Source: Flavobacterium azizsancarii
GTDB lineage: Bacteria; Bacteroidota; Bacteroidia; Flavobacteriales; Flavobacteriaceae
DNA length: 46,448 bases
Assembly (NCBI RefSeq): GCF_027980145.1
Contig: NZ_JAMZNK010000045.1
Coordinates: 1 to 46,448, forward strand
Direction: 5' to 3'
The notes below the pieces were generated by a model that saw only the letters and a program-made list of their open reading frames with translations, ran no database searches and was not told where the DNA came from. This document shows, piece after piece, positions 23,626-32,150 of the stretch (within the stretch, counting starts at the first letter, position 1; the number at the start of each line of letters is the position of its first letter). The position numbers and the translations under genes were made by a program.

Positions 23626-24696
23626 TTAAATTTTAGCGCGTTCGTATTGTTTTGGCCATTGAATATCGTCGTTTAGTTCTCTGGCGAAATCTAATGGCAA
23701 ATTCGGATTTCTTAAGGAGGCTCTGGCAAATAAAACTAAATCTGCCTGACCTGTTTCTAAAATTGCTTCGGCTTGTTTTGCGTCGGTAATTAGACCCACT
23801 GCTCCGGTTAAAACTGAAGCTTCTTTTTTAACTTTTTCGGCAAATGAAACCTGATATCCTGGTTTTAATTCAATTTTTTGATGCGAAACCAATCCGCCTG
23901 ATGAAACATCAATTAAATCTACTCCTTTTTCTTTTAAGATTTTTGAAAGTTTTACCGATTCTTCAGGATTCCATCCTCCTTCTGCCCAGTCTGTCGCTGA
24001 AATACGAACTAGTAAAGGCAAGTCAGACGGCCATTCTGACTGAACAGCTTCTACAATTTCAAGTGTAAAACGGATTCTATTTTCGAAACTTCCACCGTAT
24101 TCATCCGTTCTTACATTGGTTAATGGAGATAAAAACTGATGCAATAAGTAACCATGTGCACCGTGAATTTCCATTACCTGATAACCGGCTTCAACAGTTC
24201 TTTTGGTTGCTGTTTTAAAATCTGAAATCACTTTCTGAATTCCACTTTTATCCAAAGCTTCGGGAAGAAACGGCTCATCATCATGATACGGAATCGCACT
24301 CGCACCAACTGTCTGCCATCCGCCCTGAGCGAAACCTAACTTTTTATTGCCTTCCCACGGAATTGAAACACTTGCTTTTCGTCCGGCATGTGCCAACTGA
24401 ATTCCGGGAATCGAATTTTGAGAAACAATAAATTCGTTGATTGTTTTTAGTTTTTCAATGTGTTCGTCTTTCCAGATTCCAAGGTCCGAAGGAGATATTC
24501 TGGCTTCGGGAGAAACTGCTGTAGCTTCCTGAATAATCAAACCTGCACCACCGCTGGCACGACTTCCCAGGTGAACCAAGTGCCAATCGTTTGCAAATCC
24601 GTCAATCGCCGAGTATTGACACATAGGCGAAATCGTAATTCTATTTTTTAGGGTAATTTTTTTTATAGTAAGCGGAGAAAATAATAATGAAGCCAT
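23626..24696 (-). CDS. Old yellow enzyme family NADH:flavin oxidoreductase (YqjM-like)
   Basis: A 356-residue FMN-dependent ene-reductase that reduces activated C=C bonds using NAD(P)H. The segment SPMCQYSA places Cys26 and Tyr28 exactly where the YqjM (NamA) class has its redox-tuning cysteine and tyrosine. EIHGAHGYLLHQFLSP and NVRTDEYGGS with RSLRNP-like FARASLRNPNLP are further class motifs. Cytoplasmic, one TIM-barrel domain, full length. The YqjM class is often involved in electrophile or oxidative-stress response; this role is inferred. Confidence 0.93.
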   Translation of the reverse strand: MASLLFSPLTIKKITLKNRITISPMCQYSAIDGFANDWHLVHLGSRASGGAGLIIQEATAVSPEARISPSDLGIWKDEHIEKLKTINEFIVSQNSIPGIQLAHAGRKASVSIPWEGNKKLGFAQGGWQTVGASAIPYHDDEPFLPEALDKSGIQKVISDFKTATKRTVEAGYQVMEIHGAHGYLLHQFLSPLTNVRTDEYGGSFENRIRFTLEIVEAVQSEWPSDLPLLVRISATDWAEGGWNPEESVKLSKILKEKGVDLIDVSSGGLVSHQKIELKPGYQVSFAEKVKKEASVLTGAVGLITDAKQAEAILETGQADLVLFARASLRNPNLPLDFARELNDDIQWPKQYERAKI

Positions 24697-25012
24697 AGTT
24701 ATAACTTTTAATGATTGTACGCGATCTATTGATTGCGATAACGTTTAAAAAAGTAAAGTTAAGGCTTCTTGCTAAAACTAGAAATCTAAATGTTTATTAA
24801 TTAACATATTTTAAAACCACTAGAATAAGATATTTGTAACATAAACCACAAATAACTTACTAATAGGTAAGAGCAAAAGAAGCTTTGCCAAATTTATAGA
24901 GAAGCAAGGTCATTTATTAACAAGAATTTAAAACCTTAAGTGTTATCTTGCGGTCTTAAATTAAAATAGAAACGCTACTTTTGTGCGTTAAATTACGAAC
25001 TAAAAATACAAA
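24697..25012. other. 316-base divergent intergenic region
   Basis: Lies between the divergent old yellow enzyme and rseP genes. It holds a TACTTTTG promoter element for rseP and a near-match TACTTTTT on the other strand for the oxidoreductase. I see no gene, repeat or strong hairpin in the rest. Confidence 0.6.
24976..24983 (+). promoter_or_regulatory. Bacteroidota -7 element, rseP
   Basis: TACTTTTG, 29 bases before the rseP start, fits TAnnTTTG. The nearest TTG is 25 bases upstream, longer than ideal. Confidence 0.55.
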
Positions 25013-26356
25013 ATGGATATAGTTATCAAACTCTCTCAATTTCTATTGAGTTTATCTTTACTTATTATTCTTCACGAATTAGGGCATTTTATCCCTGCAA
25101 AATTATTTAAAACAAGAGTCGAAAAATTTTACTTATTTTTTGATGTTAAATATTCTCTTCTAAAAAAGAAAATTGGCGATACTGAATACGGAATCGGATG
25201 GTTACCCCTTGGAGGCTATGTAAAAATCTCAGGAATGATCGACGAAAGCATGGACAAAGACCAAATGGCTTTGCCTCCGCAACCTTGGGAATTTCGCTCT
25301 AAACCAGCATGGCAACGTTTGATTATTATGTTGGGTGGAGTTACAGTAAACTTTATTCTGGCATTTATCATCTATATAGGAATGGCGTTTGCTTATGGCG
25401 ATACTTATGTAGCAAATACTGACCTGAAAGATGGTGTATTGATTGAAAACCCTGTAATGCTTAAAGCTGGTTTTAAAACCGGTGATAAAATCATTTCGAT
25501 TGATGGAAAAAAAGTTGAAAATTTTGACAAAGAGTTAAACATGAATATCATCATGGCTAAACAAGTTTTAATTGAAAGAAACGGACAACAACAAACTATC
25601 AACATACCAAATGATTTTGTTGATCAGTTATCTAAACATGAAAAAGGTTTATTAGTTGGTATTCGCGTGCCCTTTGCAATTGGAAAAGTTACTGACGAAT
25701 CTCCTAATCAAAATTTAAAACCAAAAGATCTAATTCTTTCTCTTAATGGAGAAAAAGTGAAATATTTTGACGAGGCAAAAGCAGTGTTAGCTAATAACAA
25801 AGGAAAAACCATTCCTGCTGTTGTATTGCGCGATTTAAAAGAAACACCTATTACACTTAAGGTTTCTAACGAAGGAACAATAGGTGTAATACCAGGCGGA
25901 TTAGATATGGCATCTTTAGAAAAACTAGGATACTATAAAGTAAGCACTAAAAACTACAGTTTAATTGAATCAATCCCGGTTGGACTAACAAAAGGGAAGG
26001 ATCAATTAGTAAGCTACGGAAAACAGCTTAAAATGATTTTTAACCCAGAAACGAAAGCTTACAAACAAGTGGGTGGTTTTGCGGCAATTTTCAACATTTT
26101 TCCTAGCACTTGGAGTTGGGAAGTATTCTGGTCAATCACTGCTTTATTGTCGATTATGCTTGGAGTTATGAATTTATTGCCAATTCCTGCTCTTGATGGA
26201 GGGCATGTGATGTTTTTATTATACGAAATAATTAGTGGCAGAAAACCAAGTGATAAATTCCTTGAAAACGCCCAAGTAGTTGGCTTCGTTTTACTTATAG
26301 GACTGCTTTTGTTTGCTAACGGAAACGATATCTACAAAGCAATTGTAGGCAAGTAA
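25013..26356 (+). CDS. rseP: RseP, site-2 intramembrane zinc metalloprotease
   Basis: A 447-residue site-2 protease that cleaves membrane-spanning substrates such as anti-sigma factors. The zinc site is HELGH at residues 21-25 in the first transmembrane helix; the third ligand is in NLLPIPALDGGH near the C-terminus. Two PDZ-like domains (about 125-200 and 205-285) lie between, and at least four hydrophobic helices are visible. Length and order match RseP. It is monocistronic and followed by two tRNA genes. Which regulator it cleaves here cannot be told. Confidence 0.95.
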   Translation: MDIVIKLSQFLLSLSLLIILHELGHFIPAKLFKTRVEKFYLFFDVKYSLLKKKIGDTEYGIGWLPLGGYVKISGMIDESMDKDQMALPPQPWEFRSKPAWQRLIIMLGGVTVNFILAFIIYIGMAFAYGDTYVANTDLKDGVLIENPVMLKAGFKTGDKIISIDGKKVENFDKELNMNIIMAKQVLIERNGQQQTINIPNDFVDQLSKHEKGLLVGIRVPFAIGKVTDESPNQNLKPKDLILSLNGEKVKYFDEAKAVLANNKGKTIPAVVLRDLKETPITLKVSNEGTIGVIPGGLDMASLEKLGYYKVSTKNYSLIESIPVGLTKGKDQLVSYGKQLKMIFNPETKAYKQVGGFAAIFNIFPSTWSWEVFWSITALLSIMLGVMNLLPIPALDGGHVMFLLYEIISGRKPSDKFLENAQVVGFVLLIGLLLFANGNDIYKAIVGK

Positions 26357-26386
26357 AAATATTTGATAAAAAGTGTCAAAATATTT

Positions 26387-26415
26387 TTGAGAAACTAAAA
26401 AATGCTCTATATTTG
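26387..26415 (+). promoter_or_regulatory. Bacteroidota promoter of the tRNA-Asn pair
   Basis: TTG (26387-26389), an 18-base spacer and TATATTTG (26408-26415): an exact promoter match placed between the rseP stop codon and the first tRNA. Confidence 0.85.
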
Positions 26416-26439
26416 CACTCGCTAAAAAGAACAACATCT

Positions 26440-26513
26440 TCCTCCTTAGCTCAGTTGGTTAGAGCATCTGACTGTTAATCAGAGGGTCCTTGGTTCGAGC
26501 CCAAGAGGGGGAG
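26440..26513 (+). tRNA. tRNA-Asn (GTT), copy 1
   Basis: A 74-base cloverleaf. Acceptor stem TCCTCCT pairs with AGGGGGA including one T-G pair, the D arm is GCTCAGTTGGTTAGAGC, the anticodon loop is CTGTTAA with anticodon GTT (asparagine) and the T arm has GGTTCGAGCCC. Discriminator G. The CCA end is not encoded. Confidence 0.96.
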
Positions 26514-26552
26514 CAACTTTTTTTTAGCAAACATATTTACCTTTAAGGTGAT

Positions 26553-26626
26553 TCCTTCTTAGCTCAGTTGGTTAGAGCATCTGACTGTTAATCAGAGGGT
26601 CCTTGGTTCGAGCCCAAGAGAGGGAG
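26553..26626 (+). tRNA. tRNA-Asn (GTT), copy 2
   Basis: Almost identical to copy 1, 39 bases downstream. The fifth acceptor pair has changed from C-G to T-A (TCCTTCT with AGAGGGA), a compensated change that keeps the stem. Shares the promoter of copy 1. Confidence 0.96.
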
Positions 26627-26634
26627 CTTATTAA

Positions 26635-26664
26635 AAAAGACTTTACAGCAATGTAAGGTCTTTT
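26635..26664 (+). terminator. Terminator of the tRNA operon
   Basis: AAAAGACTTTACA and TGTAAGGTCTTTT form a 13-bp stem with one wobble and a GCAA tetraloop, followed by a T-rich tract. Confidence 0.9.
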
Positions 26665-26823
26665 CTCTTTTAATACCATAGCCAATCAGTACTTCATGAT
26701 AATTTATTAAAAAATGGAAAATTTGTCATTTGACAACTTTGACAGATTTTTGGTAAAAAAAGGGATCAAACGCAAAAGTTGGGGATTAACCAAAAAGATT
26801 AGATAATCTGAATAAGAAAAAAT

Positions 26824-26913
26824 CTACTTTTCGTACTCCTCTAAATTGACTTCTAAATGCTGGATCAATTCCAAAGCCTCTGGAATCTCAAAACATAAGC
26901 TATAATTATTAAT
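26824..26913 (-). pseudogene. Possible C-terminal gene remnant
   Basis: A minus-strand frame of 29 codons ending at TAG 26824 reads FEIPEALELIQHLEVNLEEY near its end, an amphipathic helix of natural composition. There is no start codon, and a stop lies just upstream. The 374-base gap 26627-27000 holds only this and the tRNA terminator. Family not recognised; could be chance. Confidence 0.25.
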
Positions 26914-27000
26914 TTATCTTAGCTGGATCAAATCTAAATCGAATCAAGCGTAAAAGTTTATTATATTGAACAAACCGCCACAAATAAACCGATAAGATAA

Positions 27001-27617
27001 ATGACAATAAAGAATCTTCACTACATATCAGGACTAACAATTACGATTTTGTTGGACTACATTTATTCAATCATTTTATCAGTGTTTTTGGTGCTCAGGA
27101 TCACATCGAGATGATGAACACTTTACGAATTTATTATCGTAATATTTGTGTTGAGACAGTTTTATTATTAGCAGTGGCTCTTCAAATTATTTCAGGCCTG
27201 AAACTTTTTAAAACAAATAAAAAATTAGCAATTTCTAAATTTGAGAAACTACAAATATGCACAGGACTGTATTTGTCAATTTTCTTTATCATTCATTTGA
27301 GCGCTGTTTTAAGTGGACGCTTTTTTCTAAAACTTGACACAAACTTCTATTTTGGAGTAGCAGGATTAAACTCATTTCCATTCAATCTGTTCTTCATTCG
27401 TTATTACGGACTCGCAATTCTATCATTTTTTGGACATATTGCTTCTATTCATAACAAAAAAATGGAGAGAACCATATTAGGCTTGTCACCAAAAAGACAC
27501 TCAATTGCAATCTTACTTTTTGGACTTATTATGACAATTATAATATTCTACGGATTGACAAACCATTTTGACGGAGTAACAATACCAAAAGAATACGGAG
27601 TGTTAATTGGAAAATAA
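27001..27617 (+). pseudogene. Frameshifted multi-helix membrane protein (cytochrome-b-like histidines)
   Basis: An ATG at 27001 starts MTIKNLHYISGLTI and then, after a one-base loss in the T-run 27047-27050, the frame continues as FVGLHLFNHFISVFGAQDHI into the long open frame that ends at 27617. Together about 205 residues with five hydrophobic helices. Histidines recur in helix-facing positions (LHLFNH, FIIHLSAV, FFGHIASIH), which resembles heme-b membrane anchors of the succinate dehydrogenase C type, but no family is certain. The reading from 27111 alone lacks helix 1. Whether the shift is real or a sequencing error is open. Confidence 0.65.
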
Positions 27618-27773
27618 AAAGCAAAAAATTATTAATTAGTATAAGTTGTGCGTTAAGCAAAAAGATTTCAGTACTGGCTGCTAACATTTATGATTTACGA
27701 CACATACCAACAACAATGATTATCAAATAAAACAAATACAATCAAAAAAATTAGTTTCTGTCATTAACGACCA

Positions 27774-28484
27774 TTAGTTTCTGACGAGCTTATTATGTCT
27801 CACTACATTATTGCCTACATTTTTACTTTCGAACAATAGCATTGTTTCATTTGCTTTTCCTATTTCGTTGATGCCTTTTAGGGATTCTGCGTAGCGGTAA
27901 TAATACATCGCATATAAATCTGAATTCATACCAATCAGCTCTTCGTAATATTTAGCAGCCGTTACCAGATCGCCATCAAAATAAGCCCTGTCTGCCACTT
28001 TTATAAGCATCTCTACAGATTTGTATCCTTTGTCTAAAACTTTAGCATACGTATCGACTACATCTATCGTTAAGTATTTGGGCGCTTCGGTTACTGCAAT
28101 TACTTCGACTTTGACTGGTTCTATCTTTATTACAGTACTATCAACAAAAGTTTTTGATTGTAATGCTACATCAACGGTTTTTATCTTTGGTTTGCGGTAT
28201 ATAGGAGTTACCACCCTGGTATTATTAGGCCCGAGGTCATAAGTATTCACCATTTCTAATTTTGAAACTTCGTATTTGGTGATTCTTCTTCCGAAAGTCA
28301 TATTAATTGTTTCTTCAACAAAATAACCTACTATGACAAGTCCTTCTTTCTTTGCAGTATCATTTGATTTTGTTATTGCGTGTTTGATACTCCCAGGGGC
28401 AAAAGCACGACCATTACTTTGTCCGAAAGAATAAAAAGAAAAAACAAATGCAATTGCTACAAAGTATTGTACATACGTTTTCAT
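27774..28484 (-). CDS. Periplasmic OmpA-associated TPR-like protein, paralog 1
   Basis: A 236-residue exported protein with signal peptide (about 1-22). The C-terminal 80 residues, with DTYAKVLDKGYKS, KVADRAYFDGDLVTAAKYYE and YYYRYAESLKGI, match the TPR-like repeat unit that precedes beta-propeller and OmpA domains in large Bacteroidota OmpA-family proteins. The propeller and peptidoglycan-binding OmpA domains are absent, so this is a short stand-alone version. The middle contains GPNNTRVVTPIYRK, shared with the next gene. Function unknown; a binding or scaffold role in the periplasm is a guess. Confidence 0.75.
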   Translation of the reverse strand: MKTYVQYFVAIAFVFSFYSFGQSNGRAFAPGSIKHAITKSNDTAKKEGLVIVGYFVEETINMTFGRRITKYEVSKLEMVNTYDLGPNNTRVVTPIYRKPKIKTVDVALQSKTFVDSTVIKIEPVKVEVIAVTEAPKYLTIDVVDTYAKVLDKGYKSVEMLIKVADRAYFDGDLVTAAKYYEELIGMNSDLYAMYYYRYAESLKGINEIGKANETMLLFESKNVGNNVVRHNKLVRN

Positions 28485-28679
28485 GACAAATCAATAAGGT
28501 AATTACCACTAACAAAAAAAATACAATTTAATATTTTTCAAGCACTTACATCCAAAACTAACTTCAAGTTACCTGAAAAACCGTTTAAGTGTTACTTTTT
28601 CTTTGTTTGGGTTCAATATATTCTTGTTTCGAGAATGCTTTCGAGAATTTTAGTCAAAAACAACACAGCAATTCTTTGA

Positions 28680-29354
28680 CTATTTTATGAGTGCTTTTTT
28701 ACTTTCGAATAACTTGATCATCTCATCAGCTTTATCCATTTGACCAATTCCTTTTAATGCTTGAGCATATCGATAGTAATACATCGACTCTAGTTTTTCA
28801 GACATGCTAAACAATTCTGAGTAATATTTAGCCGCATTAACCAAATCCCCGTCAAAGTATGCCCTGTCTGCAACTTTAGTAAGCATATCAATCGATTTAT
28901 AACCTTTATCCAGAACTTTTGCATAAGTATTTACAACATCTACAGTAATATATTGTGGCCTTTCGGCCTGAGCAACCACTTCAACCTTAACAGGCTTGAT
29001 AGTTGAGGTAACAGGATCAACCAAAACTTTTGACTGCAAACCTGATTCAACTGTTTTTATTTTCGATTTTCGATATATAGGAGTTACCACCCTTGTATTA
29101 TTGGGGCCCAAATCGCAGGTATTGACCATACTTAATCTGGAAACTTCGTATTTGGTAATTGTTTTTCCGAAAGCCATATTAATGGTTTCTTCGACATAAT
29201 AACCCGCTATAACAAGACCTTCTTTAGAAATGTTATCTGTCTCTGAACGCACTTGTCCTTTTTCTGTAGTAAACTGAGCATTGTTTACACGCTGCCCAAA
29301 ACAATAAGAAGAAAACACACACATTGTGACAAAAAATACGGCATGTGTTCTCAT
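28680..29354 (-). CDS. Periplasmic OmpA-associated TPR-like protein, paralog 2
   Basis: A 224-residue exported paralog of the gene downstream, with a signal peptide of about 20 residues. Shared blocks in the same order: EGLVIAGYYVEETIN, TKYEVSRL, GPNNTRVVTPIYRK, DVVNTYAKVLDKGYKS, VADRAYFDGDLVNAAKYY and YYYRYAQALKGI. The N-terminal 35 residues and the linker before the TPR-like part have diverged. The pair arose by tandem duplication; the 195 bases between them contain no gene or obvious terminator. Confidence 0.75.
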   Translation of the reverse strand: MRTHAVFFVTMCVFSSYCFGQRVNNAQFTTEKGQVRSETDNISKEGLVIAGYYVEETINMAFGKTITKYEVSRLSMVNTCDLGPNNTRVVTPIYRKSKIKTVESGLQSKVLVDPVTSTIKPVKVEVVAQAERPQYITVDVVNTYAKVLDKGYKSIDMLTKVADRAYFDGDLVNAAKYYSELFSMSEKLESMYYYRYAQALKGIGQMDKADEMIKLFESKKALIK

Positions 29355-29384
29355 TATAATGTGATAAGGGGAGTGAAATTAAAA

Positions 29385-29645
29385 ATGAATAAAGATAGTT
29401 GTTTTCTCTTAAGCATATTACAAAACCTCAAAGAAACACTTAAAGCGGCTAAAGTTAAGAAGTTTTCCGAGGAAGCTGTTTTGAATATTATTGGAAATAC
29501 ATTAAATGATAACAGCATTATTAATGGAAATGCATATAACTGCAATTTCAACCCTCTTGATAAAGTTATAGAAGTTTATTAGCGTTTGGTTTTAGCTGAA
29601 AAAGAAAAAGTGGAGAAGTTGGAGAAGTTGTTGAAAGAGAAGTAA
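29385..29645 (+). pseudogene. Remnant of a small DNA-binding regulator with an in-frame stop
   Basis: From ATG 29385 one frame runs MNKDSCFLLSILQNLKETL to FNPLDKVIEVY, hits TAG at 29580, and continues in the same frame with RLVLAEKEKVEKLEKLLKEK to TAA at 29643. The NPLDKVIEVY-x-RLVLAEKEK pattern is the linker and coiled tail of small XRE-type regulators of Bacteroidota, in which glutamate normally stands where the TAG is (GAG to TAG). The helix-turn-helix part is short or missing. It is divergent from paralog 2 and ends just before a terminator. Confidence 0.55.
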
Positions 29646-29673
29646 AAGTTCTTCTTTATGAAATATCAATAAA

Positions 29674-29706
29674 AAAAGCGCTACAATTCAACATTGCAGC
29701 GCTTTT
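29674..29706. terminator. Bidirectional terminator, C1 peptidase
   Basis: AAAAGCGCT with AGCGCTTTT, 9 bp, extended by CAAT/ATTG pairing. A and T tracts flank both sides. Serves the C1 peptidase gene on the minus strand. Confidence 0.85.
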
Positions 29707-29730
29707 CTATTTTATAAAAACCTAAGACAA

Positions 29731-30927
29731 TTAAACCCCTAATTTCTTAGCGATATCCGTTGGAATTCCACCTTTGTTTAATAACAAAGCAGTTGTTTTG
29801 TATCTCACAAAGTTTTTAGTCACAAACAAATATCCTTTGTAGTCGTTTGTTGCACCCCAAGAATTTTTTACAATGTAATATTCTTTTCCGGTTTGATCTT
29901 TTGCAAGACCTATAATGTGCATTCCGTGATCGTCTGTAGTTGTGTAGTTATCAAATGCAGTCTGACGCATTTCGGCAGTAATTTCAGGTTCAGCTTTTGG
30001 TCCGTTGAACATATCTGCTTTTTCTTCGGCAGTCATATCATCAAATTTCTTTGTTGGTACATATGCAACACCATTTTTCCAGCTAAAGCTTTTCTCGCTT
30101 ACATCTGTTGCCCAGGCTACAGTATATCCTTTTTTCAAAGCATTGTCGATAACATCAGTCATGTCGTTTACTTTTACGTTGTAGACCTGATCAAATGACC
30201 AGTTGTCTGGCACCATCATTGTTGTTTTTTGGTAATACGGAGAAGTTGTAAAAGATGAGATCTCTACATACTCGTCTGGATTAATACCTACTACTTCTTT
30301 AGCAAAAGTTTGTGGTGTGTAGTTTTTTCCTTTATAAGCAAAATTTTCCGGCACAGTTCCTAAATAAGAATCGATTACGGCTGTATACGCTTTTTTCCAG
30401 TTTGGTGTTAATTCTCCGTTCGGGTTTTTAACCACAGCAGTTAGAACACCTTCAATAAGTGCTGCCATTTCTCCAAATTTATTTTTGTCAGTTCCGTAGT
30501 TCAATCCAGTGTAAACTTCTCTTGGTACGGTTCCGTATTTTTTGTACATATTAATTACATCATGCAATGCACCACCGTCGCCTAAAGCAACTGCTCCGTG
30601 CATACGAACATAATTAACTCCTTTTTCTACATAAACATTTCTTGCAGAGTAAATCTGAGACAATTCTACCGGTTGTTTTCCTAAACGAATCATTTCTGAT
30701 TCTAAGAAAGAATTCGTAGAATAACTCCAACATGTTCCTGATGAACCTTGCAATTTTACAGAAGTAGTTCCAAGATTGATCACGTCAGTGAATTTAAAAG
30801 CTTCTTTACTTTTTTCGCTTGCATTTAGTTTTAGTGAATTCACTAAAATGTCTTGTGCAAAACAGCTTGTTGCCCCAACAAAAAAAACGGAAGCAGCAAG
30901 TACTGATTTGAATGAAAATGTATTCAT
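29731..30927 (-). CDS. C1 family cysteine peptidase (aminopeptidase C/bleomycin hydrolase type), exported
   Basis: A 398-residue papain-like peptidase of the C1B (PepC/BlmH) branch. Catalytic elements: Gln60 and Cys66 in KLQGSSGTCWSYS, histidine in DDHGMHIIGLA and asparagine in VKNSWGATN. Residues 1-25 are a signal peptide ending CFAQ, so unlike cytoplasmic PepC this protein is exported. It probably trims peptides in the periplasm. Flanked by a strong terminator and, upstream, by the divergent AraC gene. Confidence 0.92.
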   Translation of the reverse strand: MNTFSFKSVLAASVFFVGATSCFAQDILVNSLKLNASEKSKEAFKFTDVINLGTTSVKLQGSSGTCWSYSTNSFLESEMIRLGKQPVELSQIYSARNVYVEKGVNYVRMHGAVALGDGGALHDVINMYKKYGTVPREVYTGLNYGTDKNKFGEMAALIEGVLTAVVKNPNGELTPNWKKAYTAVIDSYLGTVPENFAYKGKNYTPQTFAKEVVGINPDEYVEISSFTTSPYYQKTTMMVPDNWSFDQVYNVKVNDMTDVIDNALKKGYTVAWATDVSEKSFSWKNGVAYVPTKKFDDMTAEEKADMFNGPKAEPEITAEMRQTAFDNYTTTDDHGMHIIGLAKDQTGKEYYIVKNSWGATNDYKGYLFVTKNFVRYKTTALLLNKGGIPTDIAKKLGV

Positions 30928-31169
30928 AATTTATGTTTAATGATTTTATAAATTAGTTGTTGTAATCTACAATTTGTTACAAAACAATTAAATTTTAGTT
31001 AATAAAACTAACCTTCAAGCGTTAATTTTTACAAAATGTTTTTATTAATCTATAAAAACTTACAAACTATGCAAAACCAACAATCTTTATAGGATTAGAA
31101 GAAATTGCTATTTATTTTATTTTAATAGTAGTAATTTGGTTGCTGTAAATGCATTCATAATTCTGGATA

Positions 31170-31967
31170 ATGTCCGAACTGGAAAAAGAGAAATACTTAG
31201 GCAATACCAAAAACATCTTTAACAACATGCAGGGAATTGCTGTTGTTGAAACAGAGTATCATAAAAAGGTTTACGAAGGCTGGCATTCGCACATCAATGC
31301 GCACATCACACTTTTTCTAAAAGGAGGAACGGCAGAAAAACGTAAAAACTCGAATACAGCTGTTGGTCCTGGTTCTTTATTATTTTACCATAGCGGTGAA
31401 TTGCATTTGAATCAGGATACACTTTTTCCGTCTAAAAATATTAATATCGAAATTGAAGAAACGCTTCTCAAAGAACTTCAAATTTCTGAAGCTATTATCG
31501 AAAAATCAGTTCAGAACACGACGCTTTCTAAATTTTTAATTCTAAAAATTTTCAAGGAATCAATTCTTGCAGATGCTTTTTCTGGAGATACAATCAATAT
31601 GTTGTTTGCTCAATTATCGAATGCCAATACACATTTAGAACGATACGAAAAAAGTCCGTTTTGGGTAAAAAGTTTAGAGGAATTACTAAATGATTGCTGG
31701 AACGAAAATCCAAACCTGCAGGATCTGGCTCAGGTTTTGAACCTGAACCCTATTACGATATCAAAACATTTTTCTAAATACTTTGGTTGTACCCTGGGTG
31801 AATATATGCGCAGGATCAAAATAAATCGTTCGCTTTCGCTGATAGTATCCAACCGAAGCAATTTGACAGAAATTGGTTTTCAATGTGGTTTTGCTGATCA
31901 GAGTCACTTTATCAGAACCTTTAAAAGTCAAACGGGATTTTTGCCCAAACAATTTCAAAAATTATAA
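31170..31967 (+). CDS. AraC family transcriptional regulator
   Basis: A 265-residue regulator. The N-terminal part (1-150) is a cupin-like sensor with GWHSHINAHITLF and GSLLFYHSGELH. The C-terminal AraC DNA-binding domain (about 168-265) has both helix-turn-helix units: LQDLAQVLNLNPITISKHF and LTEIGFQCGFADQSHFIRTF followed by KSQTGFLPKQF. It points at the CPBP-protease fragment that begins 78 bases downstream, which was probably its target or partner before disruption. Confidence 0.93.
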   Translation: MSELEKEKYLGNTKNIFNNMQGIAVVETEYHKKVYEGWHSHINAHITLFLKGGTAEKRKNSNTAVGPGSLLFYHSGELHLNQDTLFPSKNINIEIEETLLKELQISEAIIEKSVQNTTLSKFLILKIFKESILADAFSGDTINMLFAQLSNANTHLERYEKSPFWVKSLEELLNDCWNENPNLQDLAQVLNLNPITISKHFSKYFGCTLGEYMRRIKINRSLSLIVSNRSNLTEIGFQCGFADQSHFIRTFKSQTGFLPKQFQKL

Positions 31968-32045
31968 AGAAGGCAAATTTCATTCTATTTTTTGATTTTG
32001 AAGCAGCCTACTTTTGCTTCATCATAAATCATTAAACCAAACCAA

Positions 32046-32150
32046 ATGGAAACGCTTACTTTAAAACAAAGAACTTTTAATTCTCCCATAACCAAAATTA
32101 TTCTTGCATTACTTACTTTTATGATGGTTGTTATTATTGGTCAACAAATG
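32046..32150 (+). pseudogene. N-terminal fragment of a CPBP intramembrane protease gene
   Basis: The 35 codons from ATG 32046 read METLTLKQRTFNSP and then a hydrophobic helix to IIGQQM, which resembles the start of CPBP (CAAX) intramembrane metalloproteases. At 32151 the sequence switches to transposase. The rest of the protease gene, including its EE and H motifs, is not in the window; perhaps the last 20 codons before 33259 are its tail, but I cannot show it. Confidence 0.55.

Noticed and set aside
26440..26626. tRNA genes as attachment site of an integrated element for the accessory zone at 26.6-35.5 kb
   Set aside because: No integrase gene and no second copy of a tRNA 3' end is seen downstream; the second tRNA is complete.
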